From: Hemerocallis citrina
Taxonomy: Eukaryota; Streptophyta; Magnoliopsida; Asparagales; Asphodelaceae
DNA length: 64,000 nucleotides
Assembly (NCBI GenBank): GCA_017893485.1
Contig: CM030360.1
Span: 144,096,697 to 144,160,696, forward strand
Direction: 5' to 3'
A program made the translations under genes and the position numbers. Position 1 is the stretch's first letter; the number at the start of each line of letters is the position of its first letter. Below are positions 44,172-55,411 of the stretch, one piece after another. Under the pieces are notes generated by a model. That model ran no database searches and had not been told where the DNA came from. It saw only the letters and a list, made by a program, of their open reading frames with translations.

Positions 44172-44485
44172 ACCCACTCTCCTCCCTTAGTCAAAGGGTA
44201 ATCAATCTTTTCTCTCTCAAACTTTCTTCTTCATTTTGGTTCTGACTTTAGCCGCGGAGATTCTGTCGCTATGGCCAACCCCGATACTTTAGGCTTTTTG
44301 CAGGTCCATCGCCCGCGTCACTAACCGTCAGATTCAGATCAAGGTGCTCTTTCAACGATCCAAACTTAATCTCAGGAGCTCTAATCACTTTTTACGGCAA
44401 CGATCAAATGTTAAATCTTTAGTAGTTTCTTCAAAATATAAATTCACTATCTGTTTGCTCTCACATCAAAATAAGCAGCAACCGA

Positions 44486-44500
44486 TTGGGGCCGTCTGTG
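44486..44500 (+). other. Primer-binding site of the plus-strand Tat element
   Basis: TTGGGGCCGTCTGTG differs by one base from the usual TTGGCGCCGTCTGTG and lies 5 bp after the LTR end, the same spacing as in the intronic element. Confidence 0.8.
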
Positions 44501-44541
44501 AAAAACTACACAGATCTATATCAGAGATCAGACTTACCATC

Positions 44542-47239
44542 ATGAAACCGAAGTTAAGAGGGAGAGCAGCAGCCTCTAGCCATCTAGCCAACCCTCTTCG
44601 TAAACAAGCTCCTCTAGTGGAAGACCCCTATTCCTCCTCATCAGCCGAATCAACCTCAACAACCTAATCAAGCTCCTCTCAATGGAGATGCGCCGGAGGG
44701 CTCCCGACAAAGCCGTCATGAACCGTGCCATGAGCAACACCCTTTATACAACCATGTCTCTGTCCATACTGTCGCAAGCCACTCGATGCCTTCGAGGGGT
44801 CATCGGGGGTCAACAGATCTCCGTCAAGTCATCAATGCCAGACAACAATGGACCGATCTACGGATCCGTTTGGATGAGAGGCATACCCGGGTCGAGGCCT
44901 CCCACTTATAACATTAAGAGAACCAGAGAAGCAACTCTCCTCGAAGGCAGAGATCAAGATGCTCCTCCTCTCATAGGTGGCGCATCAAAGAAGCCCGACT
45001 TGCAAAAGTCGAAAGCATCTTGAGAGGAACAAAGAGCAAGAGGCCCCAGTCACTACGGCCGAACTGGAAAACTTCAAGTATGACATTCTCCTAACCATCC
45101 AAGGTACCCATGATTAGTGCCAACACTCAAGGAGTCGCCACTCTACTCCTTTGAGAGAAGAAGAATCCAGCAACTCAACTAGATCTAAGGGGAAAGACGA
45201 CCAAGTCCTTCACCGCATCCGAGAAGTAGAGGATCTCGAACACATAAAACATAAAAGGAACCGCTCGGTTTACCGCCCTAGTCGACCTCCTTTCAGTAAT
45301 TCCATCCTCGATGCTCCCATTCAAAAAAACTTCAAAGCTCATCAGTTTGAATCTTACGATGGTGAATCTGATCCGGTTGACCATACTGAGAGTTTTAAAA
45401 CTCTTATGATGGTCTATAATGCCACCGATGTGCTCATGTACCGAACATTCCCCGTGACTTTGATAGGATCAGCAAGGGAATGGTATTCTCGCCTTACTCC
45501 AGAGTCCATATTCTCATTCGACCAGCTCAAGGAGCTTTTCATAGCACACTTCGTCACCAGCCGCAAGGTTGAAAAGACAAGTTCTTCGTTGTTGGAATTA
45601 AAGCAAAAAGACAGAGAACTGTTGAAGACTTTCTCAAGCGTTTCACAACCGAGGCAATGTCCATATCTTCCCTGGACTTGTCAGTGACGACTGCCACCTT
45701 CCACCACAACATCACTTACAAAGACCTGAACGCCTCCCTCTCAAAGAAGCCTCCTAAATATTTCATCAAGCTCTTGGAAAGGAGTGACAAGTATATCAGA
45801 GCCGAGGAAGCTCTTTATCCTCAAGGACAGAAGGATCCAACCTTCCGGGAACAAACAAAAGAATACATGCGAGGAAGAACCCAGGAAATTTCTGAAAGAC
45901 GGTGCAGCTCAATGCCGTCCTCCTCCAGCACCACGCTTCGACAAGTTCACTTCCTTTAACGCAAGTGTGTCAGCCATCCTCATGGCAGTTAAAAGAGACT
46001 GAATAGTCCATCCTCCACCCAAGATGACCACAACTAGAAAGAGAATGGATAGGAATAAGTGGTGCGTGTTTCATAGAGATCATGGACACACCACCGACAA
46101 CTACCAAGCCCTTAAAGTAGAACTTGAAGGCCTGATTCGCCGGGGCTATCTATCTTAATTTGTCAAACAAAAGAATGACGTCAAAACCCCTCTTGCACAG
46201 GGGGCTAATAAGCATCAAGAGAGACCCTCCGAATCACAAGACTCAGAACACATGGCCATTCTCCACTTCATCCACGGAGGACCGATAGGGGGAGATTCCA
46301 ACTCATCCCGCAAAGCCTTCGTTAGGAGAACCCAGTACACAACATCCCACCTGCCAAGAGCATCGGGGTCCCGATATCTTTCTTTGACAAGGACTTAGAT
46401 GGTGTCCGAACATCTCATTGCGACGCATTGGTTATAACCTTTGCATGGTGAATCATGAGATACGGCACATCCTGGTGGACAACGGCAGCTCAGTAAACAT
46501 CTTTTTATGAACACTTTCAACGGCTTCAAGCTCTCCCAAGACCGACTCAAGCCAGCCGGGAATACACTCCATGGTTTCTCCAGCGTTCCCATCCAAATCA
46601 AAGGAATCGTCACACTCGATGTGACGGCAGGAAAGCCTCCAGCCACTCAAACTGAGGCGCTATACTCTATGGTAGTAGATGTCAAAGCTACGTACGATGC
46701 CATATTTGGCCGTCCGGGTCGGACAACCTTTCATGCAGTCGCTTTTGCCTACCACATGGAAAATTAAGTTCCCAATAACTGCAGGCGCAGGCCAAGTTAT
46801 AGAGAGCCAATAGGTGGCACAATCATGTTATACCTCCATAATGTAGGGCTCTGTTCTCCCCTTTGATGCCATAGAACTACCGCAAAAAAGCAGTCACAGT
46901 AACTCAGAGTTCAAAAATGAGTTTGAAGCTACTGCCCTAAATAATCTTGCCGAGAAGTTCCAAACTTGCCAAACCATCTCCCACCAGGTCCGAATTCATC
47001 CTACTCAGAATATGGTAATAGATTTGAACCCCTCGCCTAAAACCACTCCGCTCATTCAACGGAAAGAAATAATCCAGTCAAACACATTGGCGAACTTGAA
47101 GATCCCCATTTTTTCTGCAAAACAAAGGGAGCCTCGCTCTAAAACAAGCAAGCCAAACAAGGTCTACCAAGTTGTTCTCCTAGCGGCTCTTCAACTTGAA
47201 GACTGGGGGCAAGGAGATATCAATAAGGTCATGGAATGA
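44542..47239 (+). pseudogene. gag: Tat gag-protease remnant with a scrap of the pol C-terminus
   Basis: Frames in order: MKPKLRGRAAASSHLANPL; the Gag core FKAHQFESYDGESDPVDHTE, REWYSRLTPESIFSFDQLKE (45151-45687); FLKRFTTEAMS... YFIKLLERSDKYIRAEEAL; FTSFNASVSAILMAVKRD; a zinc-knuckle-like WCVFHRDHGHTTDNYQALK (first Cys kept, last changed to Tyr); IHGGPIGGDSNSSRKAF; protease GFSSVPIQIKGIVTLDVT and AIFGRPGRTTFHAV. Shifts occur near 45620, 45780, 45960 and 46330-46520. RT to integrase is deleted. It is the sense-strand counterpart of 38857-41049. Confidence 0.8.
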
Positions 47240-48261
47240 GAAACGCCCCATGAACTTCAATAATGGCGCTTAACGCACCCCTCCTTTATATAGTTTCAAT
47301 ATTTTATAATAAAGGCCAACCACTAGATTAGCCGTTTAGTTTTATTTTTAAAAAAAGACCACTTTTGCTACCAGTCACTGCATGTAATAAAGGTCAGTCA
47401 CTAAAGCAGCCACTTAGTCTAATTTTTCCATAAAATTCTTCATTTATCTTTTCAAGAATTTTGTACAATTCTCGGGATGTAAACAATGAGTTAAACGCCA
47501 AGCTTATTCCTAAAAAAAGTGGCACCTAAAACTCTTTAGAAGATCCGTATAAGACGAGTTCAGAGTCCATACCCATGGCTCGGAGTTGCTCTATCAATTT
47601 GCAAAGAAGCAAGTTCAGAGCTCAAATCTCCATTTGACCTGCTCCTGCAACCTATCAAAACCTTTAACAACAAGTTTGGAGTCTATACCCATGGCTCGAA
47701 GTTGCTCTAGAAACCTTCAATCAAGCACGTTCAGAGCTCAACTCGCCATTCGATCTGTTCCTGTAATCTGTTAAACCCCTAAAAAATAAGTTTGGAATCC
47801 ATACCCATGGCTCGAAGTTGCTTTAGCAACCTGCAAACAAGCAAGTTAAAAGCTCAACTCATCATTAGACCTGTTCCTGAAACTTGTTACATAATCGTGG
47901 ATTTCAGTTGCTCCACCAAACCTGTAAATAAGCAAGTTTAGAGCTCAACTCGCTACTCGAGTCGACTCTCAAAATTTGTTGGAGGATCCATAACAGCATG
48001 TTCGGAATTCATCTCTTCATTAGAGTCGCTCCTACAACTAGCTAAAAATCCATACAGCAAATTCCGAGTTTAACTCCACCCCAGAGTTGCTCTTACAACT
48101 AGCTAGGTACAAAATGGACAAGTTCCAACTTCGTCAAGCACTCCGCCCACCACTCGAGCTCCATCAACAAATCGTTAACTCCAAACCACGAGTTCAACAC
48201 TTTCCTCACCGCTCGGCCCCATCACCAACTCGTTAACTCAAACAATGAGTTTGACGCCTTC
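47240..48261 (+). repeat. 3' non-coding region with ~115-bp subrepeats
   Basis: 47280-47500 has two GTCACTNNANNAGCCACTTAG-like pieces. From about 47500 the unit GTTCAGAGCTCAACTCGCCA, TTCGATCTGTTCCTG, CCATACCCATGGCTCGAAGT, TGCTCTAG recurs (GAGCTCAA word near 47618, 47738, 47851 and 47942), with weaker copies to 48261. The array resumes at 56945 after the Athila-like insertion. Confidence 0.75.
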
Positions 48262-48266
48262 CTCAC

Positions 48267-49780
48267 TGATGGAATAATTTGCAAGTGTACAAAATCACAA
48301 TAAGTAGTATAGTTTTAAAAGAAAATAGTGTCGAACTCACAAGGATTAATTATTTTATTGAGTACCGAAATTCACTAGATTAACTAACTATTTGAAAAAT
48401 CAAAATTTAAAAAAAAAAAGAAACTAAACTAAATTAAACTAAAGGAATAGCTAATCTAATTAAGAATAATGAAAAATATGAAAATTTTGTTGTTTGTTAA
48501 TAGCAAAGCTAGTTCCAAGGCTTTTGATTTCACCTAGTTAATCTCACACAATTCATAATTCCATGTAGCTAGTAATTCCACTTTTCCAAGTTGTATACCA
48601 AAATCCCCTATTTATTCAATTTTTTTTCTCAAACAACACCAAACATATCTCCAGCTAACAGTTTGTCATATTTCTGTGCACATTTTATTAATTGAAGGTT
48701 CATTTTCTTTACAGTTACATTATTCATGGTAAATCATCTATAATTTCGCTCAATCAATGATGTTTAATTATATAATTCTAAATCACAAATTACCTCTCAG
48801 TCTCTTTATGATTCAATAAATTAAACAATAGTTGACCAAATAATTGTAAGCATTACGAACAAAAATTAAACACACAACCATGAAAAAATAAATGAATCAA
48901 ATAACATGAAATTAGAATTGTGTTATTAAAAATAGGCTACATCGAAGCCCTAAAAAAACCAGTTCAAGATAAATTTGCAACTAATAAACATAGTATTGGA
49001 TTGCATAATGAAAAGTAGAAGACAAAAAAAAACTCTAGACGATCTTGATGAAGGCTATGACTCTTGCTCTCCAATAATGTGATGAGTCGTCTCCTCCAAT
49101 TCTTCTTACCACCAAGATATTTCTTTGGTTTCTCTAGAATTCACATCAACGTCTATATATAGCACCCCAACGAATCGCTAAAAAGATATATGCAAATACA
49201 TCCCATTGGACCTGAAATCCGCATTCAAAATATAACATCAATGCCGACGCGGTCGACCGCAACTTTGGACGGTCGACCGTTCATGCCCTTCAAGTGTGCA
49301 TGGTTCTGACAGAGAGAGAGATGGTCGACAGCGCGGTCGACTTGTCATTCGGTCGGGTGTGTGGTCGACTGTCCACCTGCTGTTTTCTGCATGCTGGCTG
49401 TAGAAAAAATGATTTTCCCGGAGCTGTAGACCTCCGTTTGTGACGTATGAGTACTCGTTTGAAGAAGACTCGACGACCAACATCTTTGGTTAAGAACACA
49501 AGTTCATATTTGTCCATATTCATGTTCAAAATAGCCGTACAAGTTCTAGGTGTGGTTGTTGTAGCTTTTTCCGATTTTTTTGTGTTCTTTTTTCTCCAAA
49601 TCCAAGCTCTGGGACTTCGTGTATTTAATTCCATAATCCTAACAATCAACTCATTCCTTTAGAAACAAACAAATAAATAAAATTAAATAGAAAGAAGATG
49701 AAATTCAAATAAATAAATGCGAACGCACAATTTTTTTGCGTAACAAGAGTAATAAAATCAAGTATAAAATACACTCGTAA
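48267..49780 (-). repeat. 3' LTR of the Athila-like element
   Basis: About 1.51 kb. Shares long blocks with 55412-56939, such as TTGCTCTCCAAT, CCTAGAATTCACATCA, GCACCCCAACGAATC and GGTCGACCGTTCATGCCC. Differences are spread throughout, so the copy is not young. Confidence 0.9.
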
Positions 49781-49954
49781 AAAACCACAAAAACTTAAGA
49801 TTCGATTTTCCTCGAGCAAAAAGGAAAACCATAAATCACAAAATAATAATCATAATTAGGCTGAACTCATCGCACTCAAAGGACTTATCATGAAAGCATC
49901 AAATCTTCAGCTTAATACATAAACAATAGCAAATAATGAAATACTATGCCAAGT

Positions 49955-50672
49955 TGCGTTTGGCCTAGATTTTTTTGGGCTTTAAAGCTACTTCAGAAGG
50001 AGAAGCCAGAAAGTAGAGCTTTGAAATTAAAAGCTGAAGCTGTTTGGAAAGTCGATTTGGAAGTGTAAAAAAATTTCATGGGTATCTCCTCGAGTCCCTC
50101 CACCAATCAAACCTCTCCCTCCTCCCCCTCTCCGAAATCCGCACCCGCCTCCGCCTCTTTGACCTCCTCCTCGCCCACACCCACAACCTCACCTACGCCA
50201 AGTCCCACCTCGAGCGGGCCCACAACCTCCTCTCCTGCATCCCCTCCTCCCTCCCCCTCAAGCTCCAAGCCCACTCCTTCCTCTCCTGTTCCCACTCCCT
50301 CGTCGGCGCCATCCCCCCCAGAAGCACATCCTCTTCAAAGCTCTCAACCTTCTAGAAACCTCCGACGGGTTCATCAATGACGAAGATGCGTGGCCATGTG
50401 GGGCGCGAATTTCAACGCGCAGATGGCGTCCGCGATGGCGGTCGAGGGGGATTATGAGGGGGTGATGGGGGCATTGAAAAAAAGAGAAATGTAAAAAAAA
50501 GAAACAAAGTAGAAGCCAGAAGTTGCTCTGGAGGGCTTCTATCAAAGCTCCTTTTCTTCACTAAAATTAAGCTACTTCTTCTTCTGTAGAGCTTTTCATG
50601 GGTATCTATTTGGCCCACCTTCTCCTTTTAAAGAGGAAGAGAAGCTAATTTTAAGCTGGGCCGAACCCAATC
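49955..50672 (+). mobile_element. Possible small DNA element carrying a gene fragment
   Basis: The left end TTGCGTTTGGCCTAGATT and, inverted, the right end TTGGGTTCGGCCCAGCTT agree at 14 of 18 positions. Inside both ends are AGAAGGAGAAG words and GCTACTTC/GAAGTAGC. Between them lies GC-rich coding-like DNA (50080-50476). This fits a Pack-type element that captured exon sequence, but no target duplication could be found, so the status is tentative. Confidence 0.4.
50080..50476 (+). pseudogene. MAU2: MAU2/SCC4 cohesin-loader gene fragment
   Basis: The plus frame reads YLLESLHQSNLSLLPLSEIR, TRLRLFDLLLAHTHNLTYAK, SHLERAHNLLSCIPSSLPLK, FLSCSHSLVGAIPP, and in shifted frames HILFKALNLLETSDGF (about 50330) and VAMWGANFNAQMASAMAVEG with DYEGVMGAL (to 50476). 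This is the N-terminal TPR-like region of plant MAU2/SCC4, the partner of SCC2 in loading cohesin, in correct order and spacing. Two frameshifts (near 50320 and 50385) and loss of everything downstream make it a dead fragment. It is much more GC-rich than its surroundings. The host element is on the opposite strand. Confidence 0.8.
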
Positions 50673-51745
50673 AAAATTTCTCCAGTGCATAGCCGGCAAT
50701 TCCAAACCCAACCAAATTTTTTTTGCAATTAACGCAATTATATTATGTAACAACTTCATCCGTGACCACTCATTCTCACAACTATAAACCGAGTGGCAAA
50801 CTAGAGATTTTTTTTGTTGATATCTCTCTCTAAGTTGTCACTTGCCTTTTTTATTCAAATGCTACCAGTTGTTATGGATTCACCTGGTTACTTAACAAGG
50901 CACAAACTTAGAGTGCTTTTGCATACTGATATTTCAAGTCGCCGTTTGACGTAAAAGTAAACATTGGTGATGAATTCTGTTTACTTAAACTCTGTTTAGG
51001 ACTAGATCAAAGGGAATTATCATGATAAAAACATCACATTCCTCTTTTATGTATAATCACATGACTCTCACAAATTTGTAAGGAATTTTGAACTTCAATA
51101 ATTCTAAAGAAAATAAGTACGTTTAATCTTGCTTGATAAGATATTGCTTATCCTAATTTTTTTAAAAAAAATTGCAATGCTTTAGCACAATAAAGAACCC
51201 AAAAGTGTAATGGTAATCCTAATTTAAGTCCATTTTTTTTTTCTTTTATAGATTTTTTTTTTTTTAACCCCTTCCCCCAAACTTAAATATCACATTATAC
51301 TCAATGGGAAAAGAAAAGGAAAAAGAAAAAGATTGAGAAAAGTTCAGAATTGCTCCCCTGATTCATGTTGAAAGTCTGAATGAGCGACATTCATTGTTTT
51401 GGTGATATTTGGAGTTGTAAATGTCCAAATTCCCCCTTTTTTTGCATTGAAAAGCCAAAAAAATTTCCTTCGATCTCTCCTTGAAACACTTGACTAGATT
51501 CGGAATCCATACTTCCCAAAAGCAGCCATCAAACTAGGTCTAGAAAACAACTCCGTCCGGAAACCCCCAAACTTATGCAATCCTATAAAATAAAATCAAA
51601 AATTAAAATTAAAGTAAGCAAAAAGAAAAGCAATTCTAATGGAAGTAAAAAAGGAAACATGGCTTGCCTCCCAAGGAGCGCTAAGTTTTAAGTCTTTAGT
51701 TGGACATAGTAGCTGAGATGGTTATGTGATGTCAAGATCCAACAA
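50673..51745 (-). other. 3' non-coding region of the Athila-like element
   Basis: No gene. On the minus strand AAGTTTGGGGGTTTCC (about 51560-51575) and TTAAGTTTGGGGGAAGGGG (about 51268-51286) are the G-rich words usual after pol in such elements. CTCCTTGGGAGGCAAGCC (about 51663-51680) corresponds to the conserved stretch just after the pol stop. Confidence 0.55.
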
Positions 51746-51749
51746 CATA

Positions 51750-52018
51750 AGAACCTCTTTTCTAACAACTACCTTCATGTGTGGATTAGGTTTTCTCTAT
51801 GCATCCCGCAAACTAAATGGCAGTGGTTTAAGCTCAAGTTTGAGTCGTTTCTTTCTTGTCGACGTCATCTTTGATATCCCTACCTTTTTGGATTTCAGCT
51901 GAGATGAAAGATAAATAGGTCGTGCAAAAGCTTCCAAATACCGAACATATTCCAAAACATTTTCTGAAAAGGACATCAGTTTGAAACGCTTTGGGTACTT
52001 CTATCAGGGCAGACATCG
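51750..52018 (-). pseudogene. pol: Pre-RT segment of the Athila-like pol, then deletion
   Basis: The minus strand reads YLEAFARPIYLSSQLKSKKV, RLKLELKPLPFSLRDA and then VVRKEVLMLLDLDIT (about 51760), the known entrance to reverse transcriptase. The next bases belong to the element's 3' end, so about 2.5-3 kb of RT, RNase H and integrase coding sequence is missing. Confidence 0.7.
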
Positions 52019-52019
52019 T

Positions 52020-53230
52020 TTGGGATGGCTATTTTATTAGCATAGTATTTTTATTTCAACATTTATATTTGTTTTTGGAATTTTAGCCATATGTAGTATT
52101 TTTGCAATTTGCACCCTTTATTTTATGCATTAGAATTTTTTGGAGATTTGAATTGAGATTTATTTTGAGCCTATATATAGGCCTCTTGATTAATGGAAAA
52201 ATAATGTTTTGAATGATTAAAAAAATTATTGTTTGATAGACTTATGCTCTTCATTTGTCTCTTTGTGTAACACATTGAGAAATTATTCGGGTTTGTGAGA
52301 AACCCTAAACTACACCCCAAAATTCTTTATCCAAAACCCCAAATCGTTACCCTTCATCGGCCGCCACCTTCCCTATCTCCCATCTTCTTCCTTTTTCTCT
52401 TCGTCCTGAAAACCCACAACCCCCCTTCTTTCTCTCTCTTCCCGAAGCCACCCAGCCCCATCTGCATTCCTCCCTCTCCTCACCGACCACCCTGAACCCA
52501 TCACCATCAACCCGATCACGTCCACCATCCTCCATCGCCATCAACCTTTGGCACTAACCCACTTTACCACCACCTCAGCGCCTCACACCCCTGGCTTCCC
52601 CATTCGACGCCATACCCGCCTCCTCCAAACACCCTGACCACCTTGCTGTTTTTCCCTCACACCTCCGACCACCCTTACAGATTCCCCCAAATTCTCCTTC
52701 ACTCCAAATCCCAAAATCCACTCAAAATCTGAAACCCTAATTCCCAAATTTCCAATTCAAAATCCTAACCCTAATCTTCATATCAAAAGAATGATTTGCG
52801 AAGGAGTACAATGCTACTGATTGCGATGATTGGCATCCTTTTTCATCATCTGTGGTGACTTGTTCATTGAACCCTAATCCGGTTTTTAGTTGCGACTTTT
52901 GATTGGGTGTTAGTTATTGTTTGGTGTTGGGCAAGTTTCAGATCCAGAATCTTCTTCCTCTCCATTTGTGGCGACAACTCGTTCATCGACCCTGGGTAAC
53001 TTCTTTCTATTCCTCCATTATTTGTGTTACTGCCTATCATCTCTAGAATATTATCTATATTTACTTTCGTCCATAAATATTGAGTGTGTGTTCTTCCACT
53101 TGCCGATTAGCGTACGAATCATTATTGAATATTTTACTTGCTAAGAATGCTTAGGTATAATTATTGATTGGTAGGATTGAATCTTTAATTGGGATTGTTA
53201 AACTTATTCCATTTCTTAAATATCCATCAA
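52020..53230 (+). mobile_element. LTR-like insertion with TATA box
   Basis: It separates two parts of the pre-RT coding region of the Athila-like element. It starts near TGGGATGGCTATTTTATTAG and has GCCTATATATAGGCCTCTTG at 52170 (TATA of a plus-strand LTR promoter), followed by a C-rich untranslated-like stretch (52310-52760) like that at 4700-5050. Borders and family are not defined; plus-strand frames inside are not convincing genes. Confidence 0.45.
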
Positions 53231-53234
53231 ACCA

Positions 53235-53870
53235 ATTACTAGTTTTAATTTCTGACTTAATCGACACTACTTGTTGGTAAACTTAATCTTTTGATATTCT
53301 TGGAAAATTCTCTACTTAGGGTTAAGTTTACATCATTTTCTTTCTCAGATTCAAGAGTTGCTAAATTTGTTAGAAGCACTTTTACCGATAACTTTTCAAC
53401 TCCAACCCTATGTGTCTTGCTCACAATTAAATCAATTTCACTAACTTTAGAACACAAGTGAATTTTGGCAGGAAACTCCATGGATTTAAAGACATCAAAT
53501 GTTATTTGCTCATCCTCAACCCTTAAAATAAGTTTTCCTTGTTGAACATCAATTAAAGCTCTCTCCGTTGTTAGAAAAGGTCACCCCAAAATCAACGGAA
53601 TTTGTTCATTTTTCCTCCATGTCGAACACTGTGAAATCAACTTGAAATATGAACTTGTTGACATTTTCCAAAATATCTTCAATTATACATCTTTGGGTAC
53701 TTGATAGATCTGTCTGCCAATTGTAAAGAAATTGTAGTAGGCTTTACTTCTCCAATGCCAAGTTTCCTGAAAATCGAAAAAAGCATAAGATTAATACTTG
53801 TCCCTAAATCATATACATCTTTATCAAAATAATTTTTTCAATAGTGCAAGGAATTGTAAAACTCCCTGAA
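53235..53870 (-). pseudogene. Athila-like protease region remnant
   Basis: Minus-strand frames: SGSFTIPCTI, ILCFFRFSGNLALEK (protease flap side), SSTQRCIIEDILENVNKFI, FQVDFTVFDMEE, then FSNNGES and MEFPAKIHLCSKVSEIDLIV. Order and words match the aspartic protease and linker of Athila-type elements. Stops and shifts are frequent. Confidence 0.7.
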
Positions 53871-53874
53871 TCTT

Positions 53875-55246
53875 TCAGTTTAGGAGGTAACTTCTTTTGT
53901 AAAATGCACTTCGATCTTCAGTTAGCATAACCATTTCATGCCCCTCCAACTTTCGCCTGTTTGATAAAATATCTATCAAAAATTTAGCATCTTTAGGCAT
54001 TTGTTCTAAAGATTCAATAAGAGGAATATTAATATGCAATTTTCTGAAAATACTTAAAAATTTAGAATTGATTTTCGAGATTATTCTTTTTAAGTATTTG
54101 CGGAAAATGAATATCTGGATCATAAGGTGAATTAGGATAAGTTTCTGAATTAAACTCCTGGAAACCGTGAGGTTTGAAGCTCCTTTAATTTTCTTAGAAT
54201 TCCCAACATGGTTGTTGGCCACCTGCAGCATATGTTCCTCCAAAATTGGCTCGAACTCATCTTGCTTTTCAACCACATTTTGTTCCAAGAAAGATTGGGG
54301 TGATTTCTCCATCCTGGATTATACGTGTTCAAATAAGGATTATTTTGATGTTGTAAGTTGGACACGTAATTTGCTTGATAGGAATGTGGTTGAGCAAATG
54401 GATTTTCCACTTGAAAATCACTACTTGAGTGACTTTTATCCCAATGATCACAAGTAATATTAGTTTGAATAGCTTTAACGTTCATATTACCTAATTGTTT
54501 TGATAGAATATCAATTTTTGCAGCTAATGTGGTAATAGGATCAAGCTCATAAACTCTAGCTGCTTTTCTAGATATTGTTCTCTCTGAAAACCATTGGTAA
54601 TTGTTAGATGTAATTTTCCTCAAAAGCACAAAGGCCGCTTCATGAGTTTTGCACATAAGAGCTCCTCCAGCTGCTGTATCAACCATAGATGGATTTGTAA
54701 CTCCCAAACCATTATAGAATGTTTGGACTTGTAGACATTTTGGAACTTCATGATAATGACACTTTCTCAATAACTCTTCATACCTCTCTCACACATTATA
54801 CAGACATTCATTCTCAAATTGAGTAAATGTAGTAATGTCATTCTTTAACTTTGCTGTCTTTGCCGGTGGAAAATATTTAGCCAGAAATTTTTGTGCCGGT
54901 CCCCCCCAAGTAGTAATAATACCCGGCGGTAGAAATTTAGCCAAGCCTTCACCTTATCTCTTAGTGAAAAAGAAAAGAGTATCAATCAGATTGCATCATC
55001 TAATACTCCATTGTGCTTAAAAGTGTCACAAATTTTTAGAAAGTTTGCAATGTGAAAATGAGGATCCCCCTGCGATAGTCCCCCAAATTGAACAGCATGT
55101 TGAATCATTTGAATGATCGCCGGTTTAATATCAAAATTAATAGCTTGTGTAGCCGGCCTTTTTATGTTGGATGTTGCTTCATTAACTGAGGGCATAGCAT
55201 GGTCCCTCAAAGCTTTATTTTCCTCTCCATTACTCTCGTTCGCCAT
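53875..55246 (-). pseudogene. gag: Athila-like gag remnant
   Basis: Starts MANESNGEENKALRDHAMPS at 55246 and continues IQMIQHAVQFGGLSQGDPHF, LKICDTFKHNGVLDDAI. After shifts comes CHYHEVPKCLQVQTFYNGLG, then GALMCKTHEAAFVLLRKITS, HQNNPYLNTYNPGWRNHPNL and finally IPLIESLEQMPKDAKFLIDI. It is the broken counterpart of the intact frame at 1-407. Frame changes lie near 54985, 54775 and 54300. Confidence 0.85.
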
Positions 55247-55387
55247 GGTGATACACTTTTATGTCCTGAAATAAATCTATTAAATAACAAAAATAAAAAA
55301 GAAAAAAAAATAAAAAATAAAAAATAAAAAGAAAATCCAAATTAGTAACAATCTAGCAATTATCAATATCAATAAAAAAATAATTAG

Positions 55388-55404
55388 TCCTCGACAACGG
55401 TGCA
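55388..55404 (-). other. Decayed primer-binding site
   Basis: Minus strand TGCACCGTTGTCGAGGA against the intact TGGCGCCGTTGCCGGGGA at 732-750, lying next to the 5' LTR at 55412. Confidence 0.7.
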
Positions 55405-55411
55405 AAAAACT

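Noticed and set aside
50078..50380. Alternative Pro/Ser/Thr-rich plus frame
   Set aside because: Another frame of the MAU2 fragment; low complexity results from C-rich codons.
52295..52544. Overlapping Pro-rich plus and Gly/Arg-rich minus frames
   Set aside because: Compositional frames in a C-rich untranslated-like stretch.
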